A stretch of DNA of 64,000 bases from CAWAPD01 sp963783865 (GTDB taxonomy: Bacteria; Actinomycetota; Thermoleophilia; UBA2241). The position numbers were made by a program, and so were the translations under genes. Where the stretch lies: NCBI GenBank assembly GCA_963783865.1, contig CAWAPD010000001.1:496001-560000 (forward strand). The letters are read 5' to 3'. Positions 16,139-25,019 of this stretch are shown here, piece after piece. Below the pieces are notes generated by a model, which saw only the letters and a program-made list of their open reading frames with translations, searched no databases and had not been told where the DNA came from. Numbering within the stretch: position 1 is the stretch's first letter; every line of letters begins with the position of its first letter.

Positions 16139-17767
16139 CTATCTCACCGTCAGCGTGTTCGACGCCGGCACGCCCCCGTTCCCGGCGAGGTCGCGGGCCG
16201 ACACGACGAAGCGATACGCCCCCTTCGCCAGCAAGCAGGTGAAGCTGGTCGAGTGCGGCTTGCCCGTGGCGACCTTGCCGGGGTGCAAGGTCTTCACGGT
16301 CGTGCCACCGGCGTTCTTGATCCTGATCGTCACCGTCGCCTTCGGGGCCAGGTCGTCGTCGACGCGGTACTTCAGCGTCGCCTTCGAACCACGCACGACG
16401 GTCGCCTTGTTCGGCGCCAGAGGCACGGGCGCGGTCGTGTCGAGGGTCGTCTTCGCCACGACGACCGGCGAGGAGACCGCGCCGTCCAGGAACTGCGCGC
16501 ACACGGTCCTGGGTCCGTCAGCGGGCGACACGCCGGTCGTGAGGTCCCAGCCGCTCAGCGTCTCGCCGTAGGCGACCGGGCCCGGCAGCGGCGACTGCCC
16601 CCGGTTGTAGACGAGCATCTCGACCACCGCGCCCGCCTTGCTGGCGGCATACAGGTCGAGGGTCACCAACGGGGTGTCGGTCCACTGCCCCACGCCGTCG
16701 AACCACACGGCCGCCGTCCACGGAGTGAGCACGGCGCGCCAGACGTCGGGCCGCGTCGCCCCGGCGCGCCAGTCGCTCCACGCCACGCGGTCGCCGTCGA
16801 TCGCCGGCCTGTCCTGTGCTCCCGAGTTCAGGCACACGAACCCGTCCTCGCCCAGCGTCAGGTCGCAGAAGCGGATGTCGGGGCCCCGGGTCGGGGACCC
16901 CATCAGGAACTGGTCGCGGTAGTCGGCGAAGACCACGACATCGCCGCTGATCGCCGGGCTCTGCTGGTCGGCGACCGCCTGGCAGACGGGATACGGCGAA
17001 GGCGACGCGACCGACGAGCCCCAGATGTCGGTGCCGTCGCTCGCCAGTGCCCGCCAGTCCCGCCACACGACGACGTCGCCGTCGACGCGCGGCTCGTCCT
17101 GGCGCTTGCCGTTGCCGCAGACGGTCGTCGGCGTGCCCGGAGAGGTGAAGTCGACGGCCTCGATGTCGCCGCCGCCGGTCGCCATGTCTTGATAGACGAC
17201 GCGGCCCGCGGCCACGTCGGGCGCGAGCTGGTCGCCCGGGCCGGTCGCCAGCGGCGCCGGCGGCGCCGCCGGGCCGGCCGGGAGCGAGATGCTCGCGCCC
17301 CACACGTCCCACGTGCCGCCGCGCTTGTCCTGCCAGACGCACTCGGCGCCGGTCGCGTCGAGGCGCGGGTGGGTCTGGTCACCCGAGGCCTCACAGATGG
17401 GCACCGGAGCGGCGCCGTCGATGCTCCAGCCCTCGATGTCCCAGCCGGTGCCGGGGTTCTTCTGCTGCCAGACGATGAGGTGCTGCCCGATGCTCGGGTG
17501 CGTCTGGGCGGCGGCGGAAGGGCTGACGGCGGCGGCGGCGAAGACGCCGCCGCCGCCGTCCGTCGCCTCGTAGACCTGCCACACGCCGCCGCGGTCGTCG
17601 GCCCACACGGCGGTGGCGCCGCAGATGTCGACATCGTCCTGCGGACCGCGGGCGGTGGCCACCGGCGCCGGCTTGGTCAGCACCTGCGTGGCGGGGGCGG
17701 CGGCGGGCAGCGAAAGCGCCGCCAGCGCCGCCCCCGCCGTCACCGCCAGGAACAGCGCCCGTCTCAT
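16139..17767 (-). CDS. Secreted TolB-like beta-propeller protein (second)
   Basis: 542 residues, starting MRRALFLAVTAGAALAAL as a signal peptide cut near APA-TQ. Blades carry motifs such as AVWADDRGGVWQVY, ECVWQDKRGGTWDVW and VVVWRDW. The C-terminal domain (from TTAPVPLAP) has KATLKYRVDDDLAPKATV, FTCLLAKGAYRFVVS and DLAGN, ending NTLTVR, matching its neighbours. Its start overlaps the stop of the 17764-19347 gene (ATGA), so the two are co-transcribed. A perfect GGC/GCC hairpin lies in its coding sequence at 17525-17560. Ends in TAG. Confidence 0.82.
   Translation of the reverse strand: MRRALFLAVTAGAALAALSLPAAAPATQVLTKPAPVATARGPQDDVDICGATAVWADDRGGVWQVYEATDGGGGVFAAAAVSPSAAAQTHPSIGQHLIVWQQKNPGTGWDIEGWSIDGAAPVPICEASGDQTHPRLDATGAECVWQDKRGGTWDVWGASISLPAGPAAPPAPLATGPGDQLAPDVAAGRVVYQDMATGGGDIEAVDFTSPGTPTTVCGNGKRQDEPRVDGDVVVWRDWRALASDGTDIWGSSVASPSPYPVCQAVADQQSPAISGDVVVFADYRDQFLMGSPTRGPDIRFCDLTLGEDGFVCLNSGAQDRPAIDGDRVAWSDWRAGATRPDVWRAVLTPWTAAVWFDGVGQWTDTPLVTLDLYAASKAGAVVEMLVYNRGQSPLPGPVAYGETLSGWDLTTGVSPADGPRTVCAQFLDGAVSSPVVVAKTTLDTTAPVPLAPNKATVVRGSKATLKYRVDDDLAPKATVTIRIKNAGGTTVKTLHPGKVATGKPHSTSFTCLLAKGAYRFVVSARDLAGNGGVPASNTLTVR
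17525..17560. repeat. Perfect 16-bp hairpin inside a coding region
   Basis: Arms 17525-17540 and 17545-17560 with loop AAGA. Its GGC and GCC runs encode Gly and Ala runs on the minus strand early in the propeller gene. Confidence 0.6.
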
Positions 17768-19347
17768 CTCGTGACCGTCAGCGTGTTGTGACCGACCTTG
17801 ACCTGCGCGTTGCCGGCCTCGTCGACCGCCGTCACCTTGACCTGGTACGTGCCGGGCGCCAGCGCGCAGGTGAACGTCTCCGTCAGCGCCGTGCCGGTGT
17901 AGACCCAGCCGGGCTGCAGCACCTTCACGATGGCCCCCGACTTGTTGTAGACGCGGATCACGGCGTCGGCTTGCTGCGACAGGGCGTCGTCGACCCGGTA
18001 GGCGATCGCCGCCGTCTCGCCCGCCACCGCGGTCACGGCCTTGGGCACGCTCGTCGACGGACCGGTCGTGTCGAGGATGATCGTGTCGCTGACCGCGGGC
18101 GAGACGTTGCCGGAGATGTCGGTGAACGACACCTTCACCGTCTTGACGCCGTCGTCGCCGGAGAGCGTCCACGGCTTGGCTGTGGCATACGGGCGCGGCG
18201 TCGGGGTGGCGCTGCCGTCATCCGGCGTCACCTGGGTGACGATGCCGGTCTTGCTGCGCGCCCACAGGTCGAGCGTCACCTTGGTCTTCGTCGTCCACAC
18301 GGCGCCGCCGTTGATGCGGATGCTCGCATCCCAGGGCGCCAGCGTGACGCCACGCAGGTCGAGCGACGCGGTGCGGTGGTCGGTCCAGAGCACCGTGTCG
18401 CCGCTCACCACCGGCTGGCCCTGCCAGCCGCCGGCGAGGCACGGGTAGAACTCCTCCTTGAGCGTCAGGTCGTCGGCGACGATGTTCCAGTTGCCGGTGG
18501 TCCGCCGGTCGGCCCACGTGACGATGTCTCCGGAGATTGCCGGGCTGGTCTGGTCGCCGACCGTGGTGCAGACGGGGAACTCGCTGCTGGTCGTCAGGTC
18601 GTAGCCATAGATGTCGGCGCCCTCTGAAGGCTTCACGTTGCCCCGGCCATCCGACCACACCACCGTGTCGCCGTCGATCGCCGGCTGCGCCTGCGCGGCC
18701 GCGTTCGTGCAGACCGGGAACGCGTAGTCGGCACTGTAGCTGTAGCCCCAGATGTCGCCGTGGCCGCTGCGCCTGTCGACCCAGACGACGAAGTCGCCCG
18801 ACACGTCGGGGTCGTGCTGGGAGGCGCTGCGGTGTTGCCAGATCTGATAGGTGCCCGGCGTGCCGATCGTCGTGCCCAGGATCTGGGTGAGGGACGAGTC
18901 GGACCACAGCTTCTGCTCCCAGACCACGTGGTCACCGCTCACCCGCGGATGCAGCTGCCCGAGCTTGTCGGTGCAGACGGGGAACTCGGTCTTCGCGCCC
19001 AGGTCGTAGCCGTAGACGTCGGCGGCGCCGTTGCGGGAGTCCTGCCAGACGACGTAGGGGTAGCTGATGTCGGGCTCGACCTGATCGGCCTTGGCGGTGC
19101 AGATCGGGAAGGCCGTCTTGGTGGCCAGGTCGTACCCGTAGATGTCCCAGCCGGTCTTGGAGGCGTGCCTCTGGTACACGACGATGCCGTTGTCGGCCGC
19201 CGCGTGCGACTCGTCCGGCGTACCGAGACCCAGGTTGAAGTGGCCGACGACCATGGTGGCGGCGGCGGGGGCAGGCGTCGCGACGGAGACGAGCACGGCG
19301 GCGGCCGCTGCCAGCAGGAACGCGACGGTGACGGTTCTGCGGTTCAT
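17764..19347 (-). CDS. Secreted TolB-like beta-propeller protein (third)
   Basis: 527 residues with a signal peptide ending near PAPAAA. It has at least six propeller blades with the recurring core GADVYGYDL / FPVCT / GDQ.SPAISG.IV.W (for example DIYGYDLATKTAFPICT and DVYGYDLGAKTEFPVCT). The C-terminal domain (from DTTGPSTS) reads AIAYRVDDALSQ, FTCALAPGTYQVKV and DEAGN. First gene of a two-gene minus-strand operon. ATG 19347 follows a GGGGGTCACC segment. Likely exported surface protein of unknown ligand. Confidence 0.82.
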   Translation of the reverse strand: MNRRTVTVAFLLAAAAAVLVSVATPAPAAATMVVGHFNLGLGTPDESHAAADNGIVVYQRHASKTGWDIYGYDLATKTAFPICTAKADQVEPDISYPYVVWQDSRNGAADVYGYDLGAKTEFPVCTDKLGQLHPRVSGDHVVWEQKLWSDSSLTQILGTTIGTPGTYQIWQHRSASQHDPDVSGDFVVWVDRRSGHGDIWGYSYSADYAFPVCTNAAAQAQPAIDGDTVVWSDGRGNVKPSEGADIYGYDLTTSSEFPVCTTVGDQTSPAISGDIVTWADRRTTGNWNIVADDLTLKEEFYPCLAGGWQGQPVVSGDTVLWTDHRTASLDLRGVTLAPWDASIRINGGAVWTTKTKVTLDLWARSKTGIVTQVTPDDGSATPTPRPYATAKPWTLSGDDGVKTVKVSFTDISGNVSPAVSDTIILDTTGPSTSVPKAVTAVAGETAAIAYRVDDALSQQADAVIRVYNKSGAIVKVLQPGWVYTGTALTETFTCALAPGTYQVKVTAVDEAGNAQVKVGHNTLTVTR

Positions 19348-19567
19348 CGAGGTGACCCCCCTCGGTCGTGGACGGCTCCAGCGCGTCCGAGTCTATCGCT
19401 TGGACGGACGCCGTGTCGGCTTCGTTCGCGGGACGGACGAGTCGCGGTCCGAGGCGAACAGGGGGCGGCCTCTCATGGCCGGGCTCCCGCGAGCCGAAAG
19501 ACGACTGCGGCGTACAATGGCCGCGGACCCGTAGGCCCAGGGGGTCGCGGGGGACGGGGAGGACTCG

Positions 19568-22015
19568 ATGGTGCGAGGCCGGCTGGCGCTGGCCACGATC
19601 GCGGCGCTGGGGGCGCTGGGGGTGCTGAGCGGGGGCGCGGCGGCGGCCGCGGCCGCCGCCGCGCCCCCGCTCAGCACCGGCGACCTCTCCTGGTGGTGGG
19701 AGCGCCCGGCGCCGCAGGGCGAGGACGTGACCTCCCTGGCCGCGGCGCCGCCGTCGTCCGCCTGGGCGCTCGCCGGCGACGCCATCCTCACGAGCGCCGA
19801 CGGCGGTCTCACGTGGGCGACCCGGCGTCACCGCGTCGACGGCGAGCGCCTGCGCGCCCTCGCTGCCGCCCCCGGCCCCGGCGTCTGGGCCGTGGGTGAC
19901 GGCGGGCTCGTCCTCCATCTCGGCGCCGTCGGCGCGGCCTGGACGGCGCAGGACTCCGGGACCGGCGCCGACCTGCTGGGCGCGGCCGCCGCCGCCGGCG
20001 GCAGTGCCTGGGCGGTCGGCGCCGGAGGCACGATCCTGAGGACCACCGACGGCGGAACCCACTGGGCCGCCCAGTCGAGCCCCGTGTCGACGGCTCTCAC
20101 CTGCGTGTCGTTCGCCGGTCCCGACGACGGCTGGGCGGCCGGCCCGGGCGGCGTCGTGCTGCACACCGGCAACGGCGGCGGCGGCTGGCAGACACAGGAC
20201 ACCGGCCTCGGGACCGGCGACCTGCATGCCGTCGCGGCGCTCGACGCGACGCACGCGGTCGTCGCCGGGGCCGGCGGCGCTCTCGCAACGACCGGCGACG
20301 GCGGGTCCAGCTGGCAGTCGCAGGCGACCGACCCGAGCACGACCTTCCGCGCCCTCGCCTTCTCCGGCACGGACCACGGCGTGGCCGTCGGCTCTTCGTT
20401 CGACGGCCTCACGTACCGTCCGGTCGTCCTCGTCACGACCGACGGCGGCGCGCACTGGACCGGCGGCGCTCAGGCTCCGCTGGCCACGAAGGCACTCGCC
20501 GCCGCCTGGTCGAGCGCCGGCTGTCTCGCCGGCGGCGACGCCGGCGGGCTGGCGATCGCCGCCGACCCGTCGGCCGCCTGGACCTCGCTCACGCAGCCGG
20601 AGCCGGGGTCGCCCGGCGCCTCGGACCCGATCAGCCGCATCGACTTCGTCAACGCGACCGACGGCTGGGCGGCAGGCGGCGCCTCTCTGCTCACGACCTG
20701 CGACGGCGGCCACACCTGGGCGCCGCCCGCCGCCCAGCCCGGCTTCGCGCCCGACGGCCTCGACGCGGCGACCGGTCAGTGCGTGTGGGTCACCGGCGAC
20801 GACGGCCGCGTCGCCGCGACCGGCGACGGCGGCACGACCTGGGTCCAGACCACGCCGGCGCCGGGCGTCGCGCTGCACGCGATCGCGGCGCCGGCGATGA
20901 CCGGCGCCTGGGCGGTCGGCGACGGCGGCACGATCGTCGCCACGGACGACGACGGCTCCAGCTGGACGCCCGAGGCCGCGGGAACGACGGCGGACCTGAG
21001 GGCGGTCGGCGCCGCCGACGCGCTCGAGGCGCTGGCGGTCGGCGACGGCGGCACGATCGTCGCCACCACCGACGGCCACGACTGGCAGCCGCAGACCAGC
21101 GGCACGACCGAGGACTTGACGGCGGTGGACTGGGGCGGATCGGCGACGGCGTGGGCGGTCGGCGCCGCCGGGGTGGTGCTGCGCACCACCGACGGCGGCG
21201 CCGTCTGGCACGCGCAGGACCCGGGCCTGACCGGCGACCTCACCGGGGTCGCAGCGACGGACGCCCTGCACGCCTGGATCACCGGTCCCTCGGGCACGCT
21301 GGCGCGGACGACCGACGGCGGGGATCACTGGGCGCGCGTGGACGCCGGCACCAGCCGGGACCTGCTCGCGGTCTCGGCGCCGGCGCCCGGGCAAGCCTGG
21401 ATCGCCGGCGCCGGCGGCGCCGTCCTGGCATATGACGGGGACCCGCCCTGGGTCACGCCGCTCGGGGTCGACGGTCGCTGGCACCGCACCACCGTGACCA
21501 TCATGCTCGACGGCGGCGACACGATCTCGGGCGTCGCCGGGCTGTCCTGGAGCCTCGATTCGCTGCCGTGGCACCAGGGCCCGGCCGTCACCGTGCCGGC
21601 CGACCCGGTGGCGCACCTGACCGACGGCTGGAACGTCGTCGTGTACACCGCGACCGACGCGGCCGGCAACGTCTGTCCGACCGGCTACCTCACCGTGGCG
21701 ATCGACACGCGCAAGCCGTCGACCCACGCGCTGGCCACGGTCACCGCGCGGCGCGGCGCCGTCGTCGCGCTCCCCTACCGCGTGACCGACGTCGCGCCCA
21801 ACGGGGGCACGGCGAGGACCACGATCCGGCTGACGACGTGGTCGGGACGGCCGGTCAAGACGCTGCGCTGCGGAACGCTGCCCGCGAACGTGTCGCACCG
21901 GTGCGCTTTTCGCTGCCGGCTGGCGCCGGGCGCCTACCGTTACCTGGTGCGCGCGACCGACCCGGCCGGCAACCCACAGAGCCACACGGGGGTCGGGCGG
22001 CTGTACGTGAGGTGA
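19568..22015 (+). CDS. Secreted YCF48/BNR-type beta-propeller protein
   Basis: 815 residues. After a signal peptide and an Ala-rich stretch come many blades with the BNR/YCF48 signature: TTDGGTHWAAQSS, GNGGGGWQTQD and TTDGGAVWHAQDPG, separated by AWAVGAGG and VAVGDGG strands. This resembles HCF136/YCF48-like and sialidase-repeat proteins, without visible enzyme residues. The final ~100 residues (DTRKPSTH to LYVR) are the C-terminal domain shared with the upstream propellers. ATG 19568 follows GGGGAGG. It is divergent from the 17764 operon, implying shared control. A 58-bp perfect palindrome spans its signal-peptide codons. Confidence 0.82.
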   Translation: MVRGRLALATIAALGALGVLSGGAAAAAAAAAPPLSTGDLSWWWERPAPQGEDVTSLAAAPPSSAWALAGDAILTSADGGLTWATRRHRVDGERLRALAAAPGPGVWAVGDGGLVLHLGAVGAAWTAQDSGTGADLLGAAAAAGGSAWAVGAGGTILRTTDGGTHWAAQSSPVSTALTCVSFAGPDDGWAAGPGGVVLHTGNGGGGWQTQDTGLGTGDLHAVAALDATHAVVAGAGGALATTGDGGSSWQSQATDPSTTFRALAFSGTDHGVAVGSSFDGLTYRPVVLVTTDGGAHWTGGAQAPLATKALAAAWSSAGCLAGGDAGGLAIAADPSAAWTSLTQPEPGSPGASDPISRIDFVNATDGWAAGGASLLTTCDGGHTWAPPAAQPGFAPDGLDAATGQCVWVTGDDGRVAATGDGGTTWVQTTPAPGVALHAIAAPAMTGAWAVGDGGTIVATDDDGSSWTPEAAGTTADLRAVGAADALEALAVGDGGTIVATTDGHDWQPQTSGTTEDLTAVDWGGSATAWAVGAAGVVLRTTDGGAVWHAQDPGLTGDLTGVAATDALHAWITGPSGTLARTTDGGDHWARVDAGTSRDLLAVSAPAPGQAWIAGAGGAVLAYDGDPPWVTPLGVDGRWHRTTVTIMLDGGDTISGVAGLSWSLDSLPWHQGPAVTVPADPVAHLTDGWNVVVYTATDAAGNVCPTGYLTVAIDTRKPSTHALATVTARRGAVVALPYRVTDVAPNGGTARTTIRLTTWSGRPVKTLRCGTLPANVSHRCAFRCRLAPGAYRYLVRATDPAGNPQSHTGVGRLYVR
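19621..19678. repeat. 58-bp perfect palindrome inside a coding region
   Basis: Bases 19621-19648 are the exact reverse complement of 19651-19678, and the central GC is self-complementary, giving a 58-base palindrome with no loop. It encodes the end of the signal peptide and an Ala run in the YCF48-type gene. Confidence 0.75.
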
Positions 22016-22037
22016 GAGCTCGAGCGAGCCGGCGCCA

Positions 22038-22086
22038 GGGCTCGAGCGCGGGCCGGGCGCTAGGCGCCCGGCGCCCGCTCGAGCCC
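22038..22086. terminator. Hairpin spanning the stop codon of the 22060 gene
   Basis: Arms 22038-22060 and 22064-22086 pair at 21 of 23 positions with loop TAG; the stop codon (22060-22062) lies at the tip. It sits between convergent genes ending at 22015 and 22060 and may terminate both. Confidence 0.55.
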
Positions 22087-22659
22087 CATGCGCGCCAGCT
22101 CGGCGTCGGCCAGCGCCCGCGTGCGACCGGCCTCCACGTCGCCCCACGGGTCGTCGCTGATCGCGCTCAGACGGTCGAACGGTAAGGCGGCGATGGCGCG
22201 CCGCGCCAGGTACGCATCGAGCCCCGTCTGGTCGCCGCCGGTCGCCAGCGAGCGGCGCACGCCGGCCACCGACCGGCTCCACGACCGGCGCACCGGCAGG
22301 TAGAGCGCGAGCATCAGCACCGACGGGATGACGGCCACGGCGATCCCCGCCCAGATGCTGACCCGTTCGATCGCGGTCTGCGTCTCTTCGGCGCCGGCCT
22401 GCGCCTCGTCGGCCTTGGCCTTGATCTGGTCGACCGTCGCCTTCAGGCCGGTGCCGACGAACGGGATGGCGCCGACGATGCCGAAGGCGTCGGCGGTCTG
22501 CGACAGCGCGCTCGTCGTGGTCACCAGCGTGGACGCGAGCCTGTCGACGCGGTGGACGTCGTAGGCGAGCAGCCCGCCCAGGACGAGGCAGAACACGATC
22601 CAGACGACGAGCGCGATGTCGAGGCGCCGGAAGGCGCGGGCGCTGAGCGAGAGTGTCAT
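22060..22659 (-). CDS. Two-span membrane protein of unknown function
   Basis: 199 residues. A hydrophobic span near 14-34 (LVVWIVFCLVLGGLLAY) is followed by a helical extracytoplasmic region with an Ala/Lys/Gln-rich coiled stretch (KAKADEAQAGAEETQ), then a second span near 98-122 and a cytoplasmic tail. The plan resembles a small signalling or HAMP-less sensor protein, but no family was recognised. A TATAAT box lies six bases before the ATG, suggesting a leaderless transcript. Ends in TAG within a hairpin loop. Confidence 0.7.
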   Translation of the reverse strand: MTLSLSARAFRRLDIALVVWIVFCLVLGGLLAYDVHRVDRLASTLVTTTSALSQTADAFGIVGAIPFVGTGLKATVDQIKAKADEAQAGAEETQTAIERVSIWAGIAVAVIPSVLMLALYLPVRRSWSRSVAGVRRSLATGGDQTGLDAYLARRAIAALPFDRLSAISDDPWGDVEAGRTRALADAELARMGLERAPGA

Positions 22660-22665
22660 GCGGCG

Positions 22666-22671
22666 ATTATA
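22666..22671 (-). promoter_or_regulatory. Consensus -10 box (TATAAT), leaderless start
   Basis: TATAAT on the minus strand ends six bases before the ATG at 22659, so transcription should start at or next to the A of the start codon. No clear -35 is present because the GC-rich hairpin occupies that place. Confidence 0.55.
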
Positions 22672-22677
22672 GGTTGG

Positions 22678-22711
22678 GGGGCGGGGCGGCGCCGTTGCGC
22701 CGCCCCGCCCC
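22678..22711. repeat. Perfect hairpin upstream of a leaderless promoter
   Basis: Perfect 15-bp arms (22678-22692 and 22697-22711) and a 4-nt loop. It is a member of the GGGGCGG family placed in a divergent region, just upstream of the TATAAT box. Confidence 0.6.
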
Positions 22712-22858
22712 GCCAGGCGTATCCGGCGGACGAGACCGGCCGGACAGTGGGGGGACCGCCGGCACGAGCGGGTCCGTTAGGGGGGCCGAAACCTCGCTCT
22801 CGGTCTGGGGGTGCATCCGCCAGGCGATGGAAGGTTCGCGCCCCGGCCGCCGTTCCCT

Positions 22859-22907
22859 GCAAGCAGCCGGCCGCGCGGCGTGACCCCCCGCGCGGCCGGC
22901 TGCTTGC
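22859..22907. repeat. Perfect 20-bp hairpin next to the kinase promoter
   Basis: Arms 22859-22878 and 22888-22907 pair perfectly around a 9-base loop. The right arm overlaps the predicted -35 (TTGCCC, 22904-22909) of the kinase gene. Its sequence differs from the GGGGCGG family. Confidence 0.6.
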
Positions 22908-22933
22908 CCCCCGGCGGCCGCAGAGGCTAGGCT
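22904..22933 (+). promoter_or_regulatory. Predicted promoter of the histidine kinase gene
   Basis: TTGCCC (22904-22909) and TAGGCT (22928-22933) with an 18-base spacer; the kinase ATG is 27 bases further on, preceded by AGGGGGA. Confidence 0.45.
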
Positions 22934-22960
22934 CGACAGGCCCGCAGCGTCAGGGGGACC

Positions 22961-24265
22961 ATGGCCACGGCAGCCAGCGCCGACACACCCGATACCCTCC
23001 CCGGGCGGTCTCGCCGCCGCCTCGACCCGCACGTCGCCGACGTGGTCCTCGCCTTCGTGCTCACGGCGGTGGCCCTCATCGGCCTCGTCCTCATGCCGCC
23101 CGACACGATGCACCCGACGCACCGGGTCGACGTGCTCGGCGTCGTCCTGCTGGTGGCGATCGTAGCCGCCATCGCGTTCCTGCACTTCAGCCCCGAGGTC
23201 GCGTTCGCCACGGTCGGCGTCGCCTGTTGCGTCGTGGCGGCGTTGAACTACCCGTTCCCGATCCTCAACGTCGGCTACATCGCCGGCGCCATCGCGCTGT
23301 TCGTCGTGGCCCTGCACGCGCCGGTGTGGCGAAGCCTGCTGGCCACCGCCTTCGCCTCGGTCGTGCTCCTCATCGTCTACGGCTTCGAGATCCCGCGCGG
23401 CGGCATCAGCTACGGCATCGCGCTCCTGAGCTGGCTCGGGTTCACGGCCGTCTGGCTCGCCGGCTCGGGCTACCGCATCTACCGCGAGAACGTGGAGGAG
23501 GCGCGCGAGCGCGCCCGCAGAGAACGCGAGCGCGCCGAGCTGTACCGGCAGGACCTGGAGATGCACACCCAGGAGGCGATCGGCCTCGAGCGCTCGCGGA
23601 TGGCCCGCGAGCTGCACGACAGCGTCGGCCACGCCCTCAACGTCGTCGTGGTCCAGGCGGGGGCGGCGCGCCGCGTGTTCGACAAGAAGCCCGACGCGGC
23701 GCGCGAGGCCCTGGGCTCGATCGAGGATGCGGGCCGCCAGGCCCTGGCCGACATCGAGCGCATGCTGGGCATCCTGCGTGCCGACGACTCCGACGCCGAG
23801 TCGATGTACGCGCAGCGCGGCATGGCCCAGCTCGAGCCGCTGATTGACCAGGTCCGCGAGGCCGGCCTGCCGGTGGAGTACGCGGTGATGTGCGGAGCGC
23901 CGGTCGAGTTCCCCGCCAGCGTCGACCTGTCGGTGTACCGCATCGTGCAGGAGGGCCTGACCAACGTGCTCAAGCATGCCGGCCCCGGCGCCACGGCGAG
24001 CGTCCGCGTCGAGTGCGTGGGCGACTGGCTCGAGGTCGAGGTCACGGACGACGGTGGCGCGGCGGCGGCCGCGGCGGCGGGCGCGCAGGCGCCCGGCGCC
24101 GCCTCGCCGGCCGTGCCGCCTGGGCCGGTCCCCGCCGGCGGCCGCGGCCTCATCGGCATGCGCGAGCGGATCCTGCTGTTCGGCGGCGAGCTCCAGGTCG
24201 GTCCGCGACCCGAGGGTGGCTACCGCGTGCTGGCGCGTATCCCGCTGTCGCTCGAGAAAGGATAG
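22961..24265 (+). CDS. NarL-group sensor histidine kinase
   Basis: 434 residues. Five or six hydrophobic spans (about 30-185) make a membrane sensor with no large external domain. A short coiled stretch leads to the HisKA_3 dimerisation domain with RSRMARELHDSVGHALN, where His219 should be phosphorylated. The ATPase domain has the N-box QEGLTNVLKHA and the D-box VTDDGG, then an odd Ala/Pro/Gly insertion of about 30 residues before GRGLIGMRER. The response regulator follows 52 bases later. Ends in TAG. Confidence 0.92.
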   Translation: MATAASADTPDTLPGRSRRRLDPHVADVVLAFVLTAVALIGLVLMPPDTMHPTHRVDVLGVVLLVAIVAAIAFLHFSPEVAFATVGVACCVVAALNYPFPILNVGYIAGAIALFVVALHAPVWRSLLATAFASVVLLIVYGFEIPRGGISYGIALLSWLGFTAVWLAGSGYRIYRENVEEARERARRERERAELYRQDLEMHTQEAIGLERSRMARELHDSVGHALNVVVVQAGAARRVFDKKPDAAREALGSIEDAGRQALADIERMLGILRADDSDAESMYAQRGMAQLEPLIDQVREAGLPVEYAVMCGAPVEFPASVDLSVYRIVQEGLTNVLKHAGPGATASVRVECVGDWLEVEVTDDGGAAAAAAAGAQAPGAASPAVPPGPVPAGGRGLIGMRERILLFGGELQVGPRPEGGYRVLARIPLSLEKG

Positions 24266-24317
24266 GCTGGATCGCGCGGCGCCACCGAGAGCGCGGGGTC
24301 GATCCGGGGAGGTCACC

Positions 24318-24986
24318 ATGAGCATCCGTATCGTGCTGGTCGACGACGAGCAGATGGTCCGTGCGGGCCTGCGCATGATCCTGGAGTCCGAGGACGGCTT
24401 CGAGGTGGTCGGCGAGGCCGGGGACGGAGGTCCCGGGGTGGAGCTGGTCAAGAAGCTCGACCCCGACGTCGTGCTCATGGACATCCAGATGCCGGGCATG
24501 AACGGGCTCGACGCGACGCGCGAGATCGTCGCGCTGGAGCGCGACGACAGCTCGCGCGTCCTGATCCTCACCACCTTCGAGCTCGACGAGTACGTCTACG
24601 AGGCGCTGCGCGCCGGCGCCAGCGGATTCCTGCTCAAGCGCACGCCGGCCGAGGACCTCGTCGCCGGCGTCCGTGTCGTGGCCGCCGGCGAGGCGCTGCT
24701 GGCGCCGTCGATCACCCGCCGCCTGATCACCGAGTTCGCGCGGCGGCCGGCGACGGACAGGCCGTCGCCGGCCGCCCTCGACGACCTCACCCCCCGCGAG
24801 CGCGAGGTGCTGCTGCTCATCGCCGAGGGCCTGAGCAACCACGAGATCGCCGAGAAGCTGTTCCTCAGCGAGGGCACGGTCAAGACCCACATCAAGCGCA
24901 TCTTCTACAAGCTCGACCTGCGCGACCGCACCCAGGCGGTGATCCTTGCCTACAACGTGGGGCTGGTGGAGCCGGCGGGCGGCTGA
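24318..24986 (+). CDS. NarL/FixJ-family response regulator
   Basis: 222 residues. The receiver domain has acidic D9-D10, the phosphoacceptor D55 in VVLMDIQMPG, Thr in LTTF and Lys in FLLKRTP. The C-terminal LuxR-type helix-turn-helix has LTPREREVLLLIAEGLSNHEIAEKL and VKTHIKRIFYKL. It is the partner of the kinase just upstream. The target is probably the ABC exporter operon that follows. ATG 24318 follows GGGGAGG. Confidence 0.94.
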   Translation: MSIRIVLVDDEQMVRAGLRMILESEDGFEVVGEAGDGGPGVELVKKLDPDVVLMDIQMPGMNGLDATREIVALERDDSSRVLILTTFELDEYVYEALRAGASGFLLKRTPAEDLVAGVRVVAAGEALLAPSITRRLITEFARRPATDRPSPAALDDLTPREREVLLLIAEGLSNHEIAEKLFLSEGTVKTHIKRIFYKLDLRDRTQAVILAYNVGLVEPAGG

Positions 24987-25019
24987 GTCGCGATCCGGGC
25001 GGCCGATGGACGGTTGAAG

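Larger units (their letters stand above)
22660..22960. other. Divergent intergenic region with two perfect hairpins and two promoters
   Basis: This 301-base gap holds the TATAAT box of the minus gene, hairpins at 22678-22711 and 22859-22907, and the likely promoter of the kinase gene (22904-22933). The middle (22712-22858) has no convincing gene. A TTCG-containing stretch near 22833 resembles a tRNA T-loop but its flanks do not pair. Confidence 0.5.

Noticed and set aside
18932..22282. 1116-codon minus-strand frame across the YCF48-type gene
   Set aside because: Pure shadow; the plus strand shows regular BNR-type repeats and a signal peptide.
22790..22870. A possible tRNA (GGTTCGCG near 22833) between the 22060 gene and the kinase
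   Set aside because: The bases flanking the T-loop-like sequence cannot form the 5-bp T-stem or an acceptor stem.
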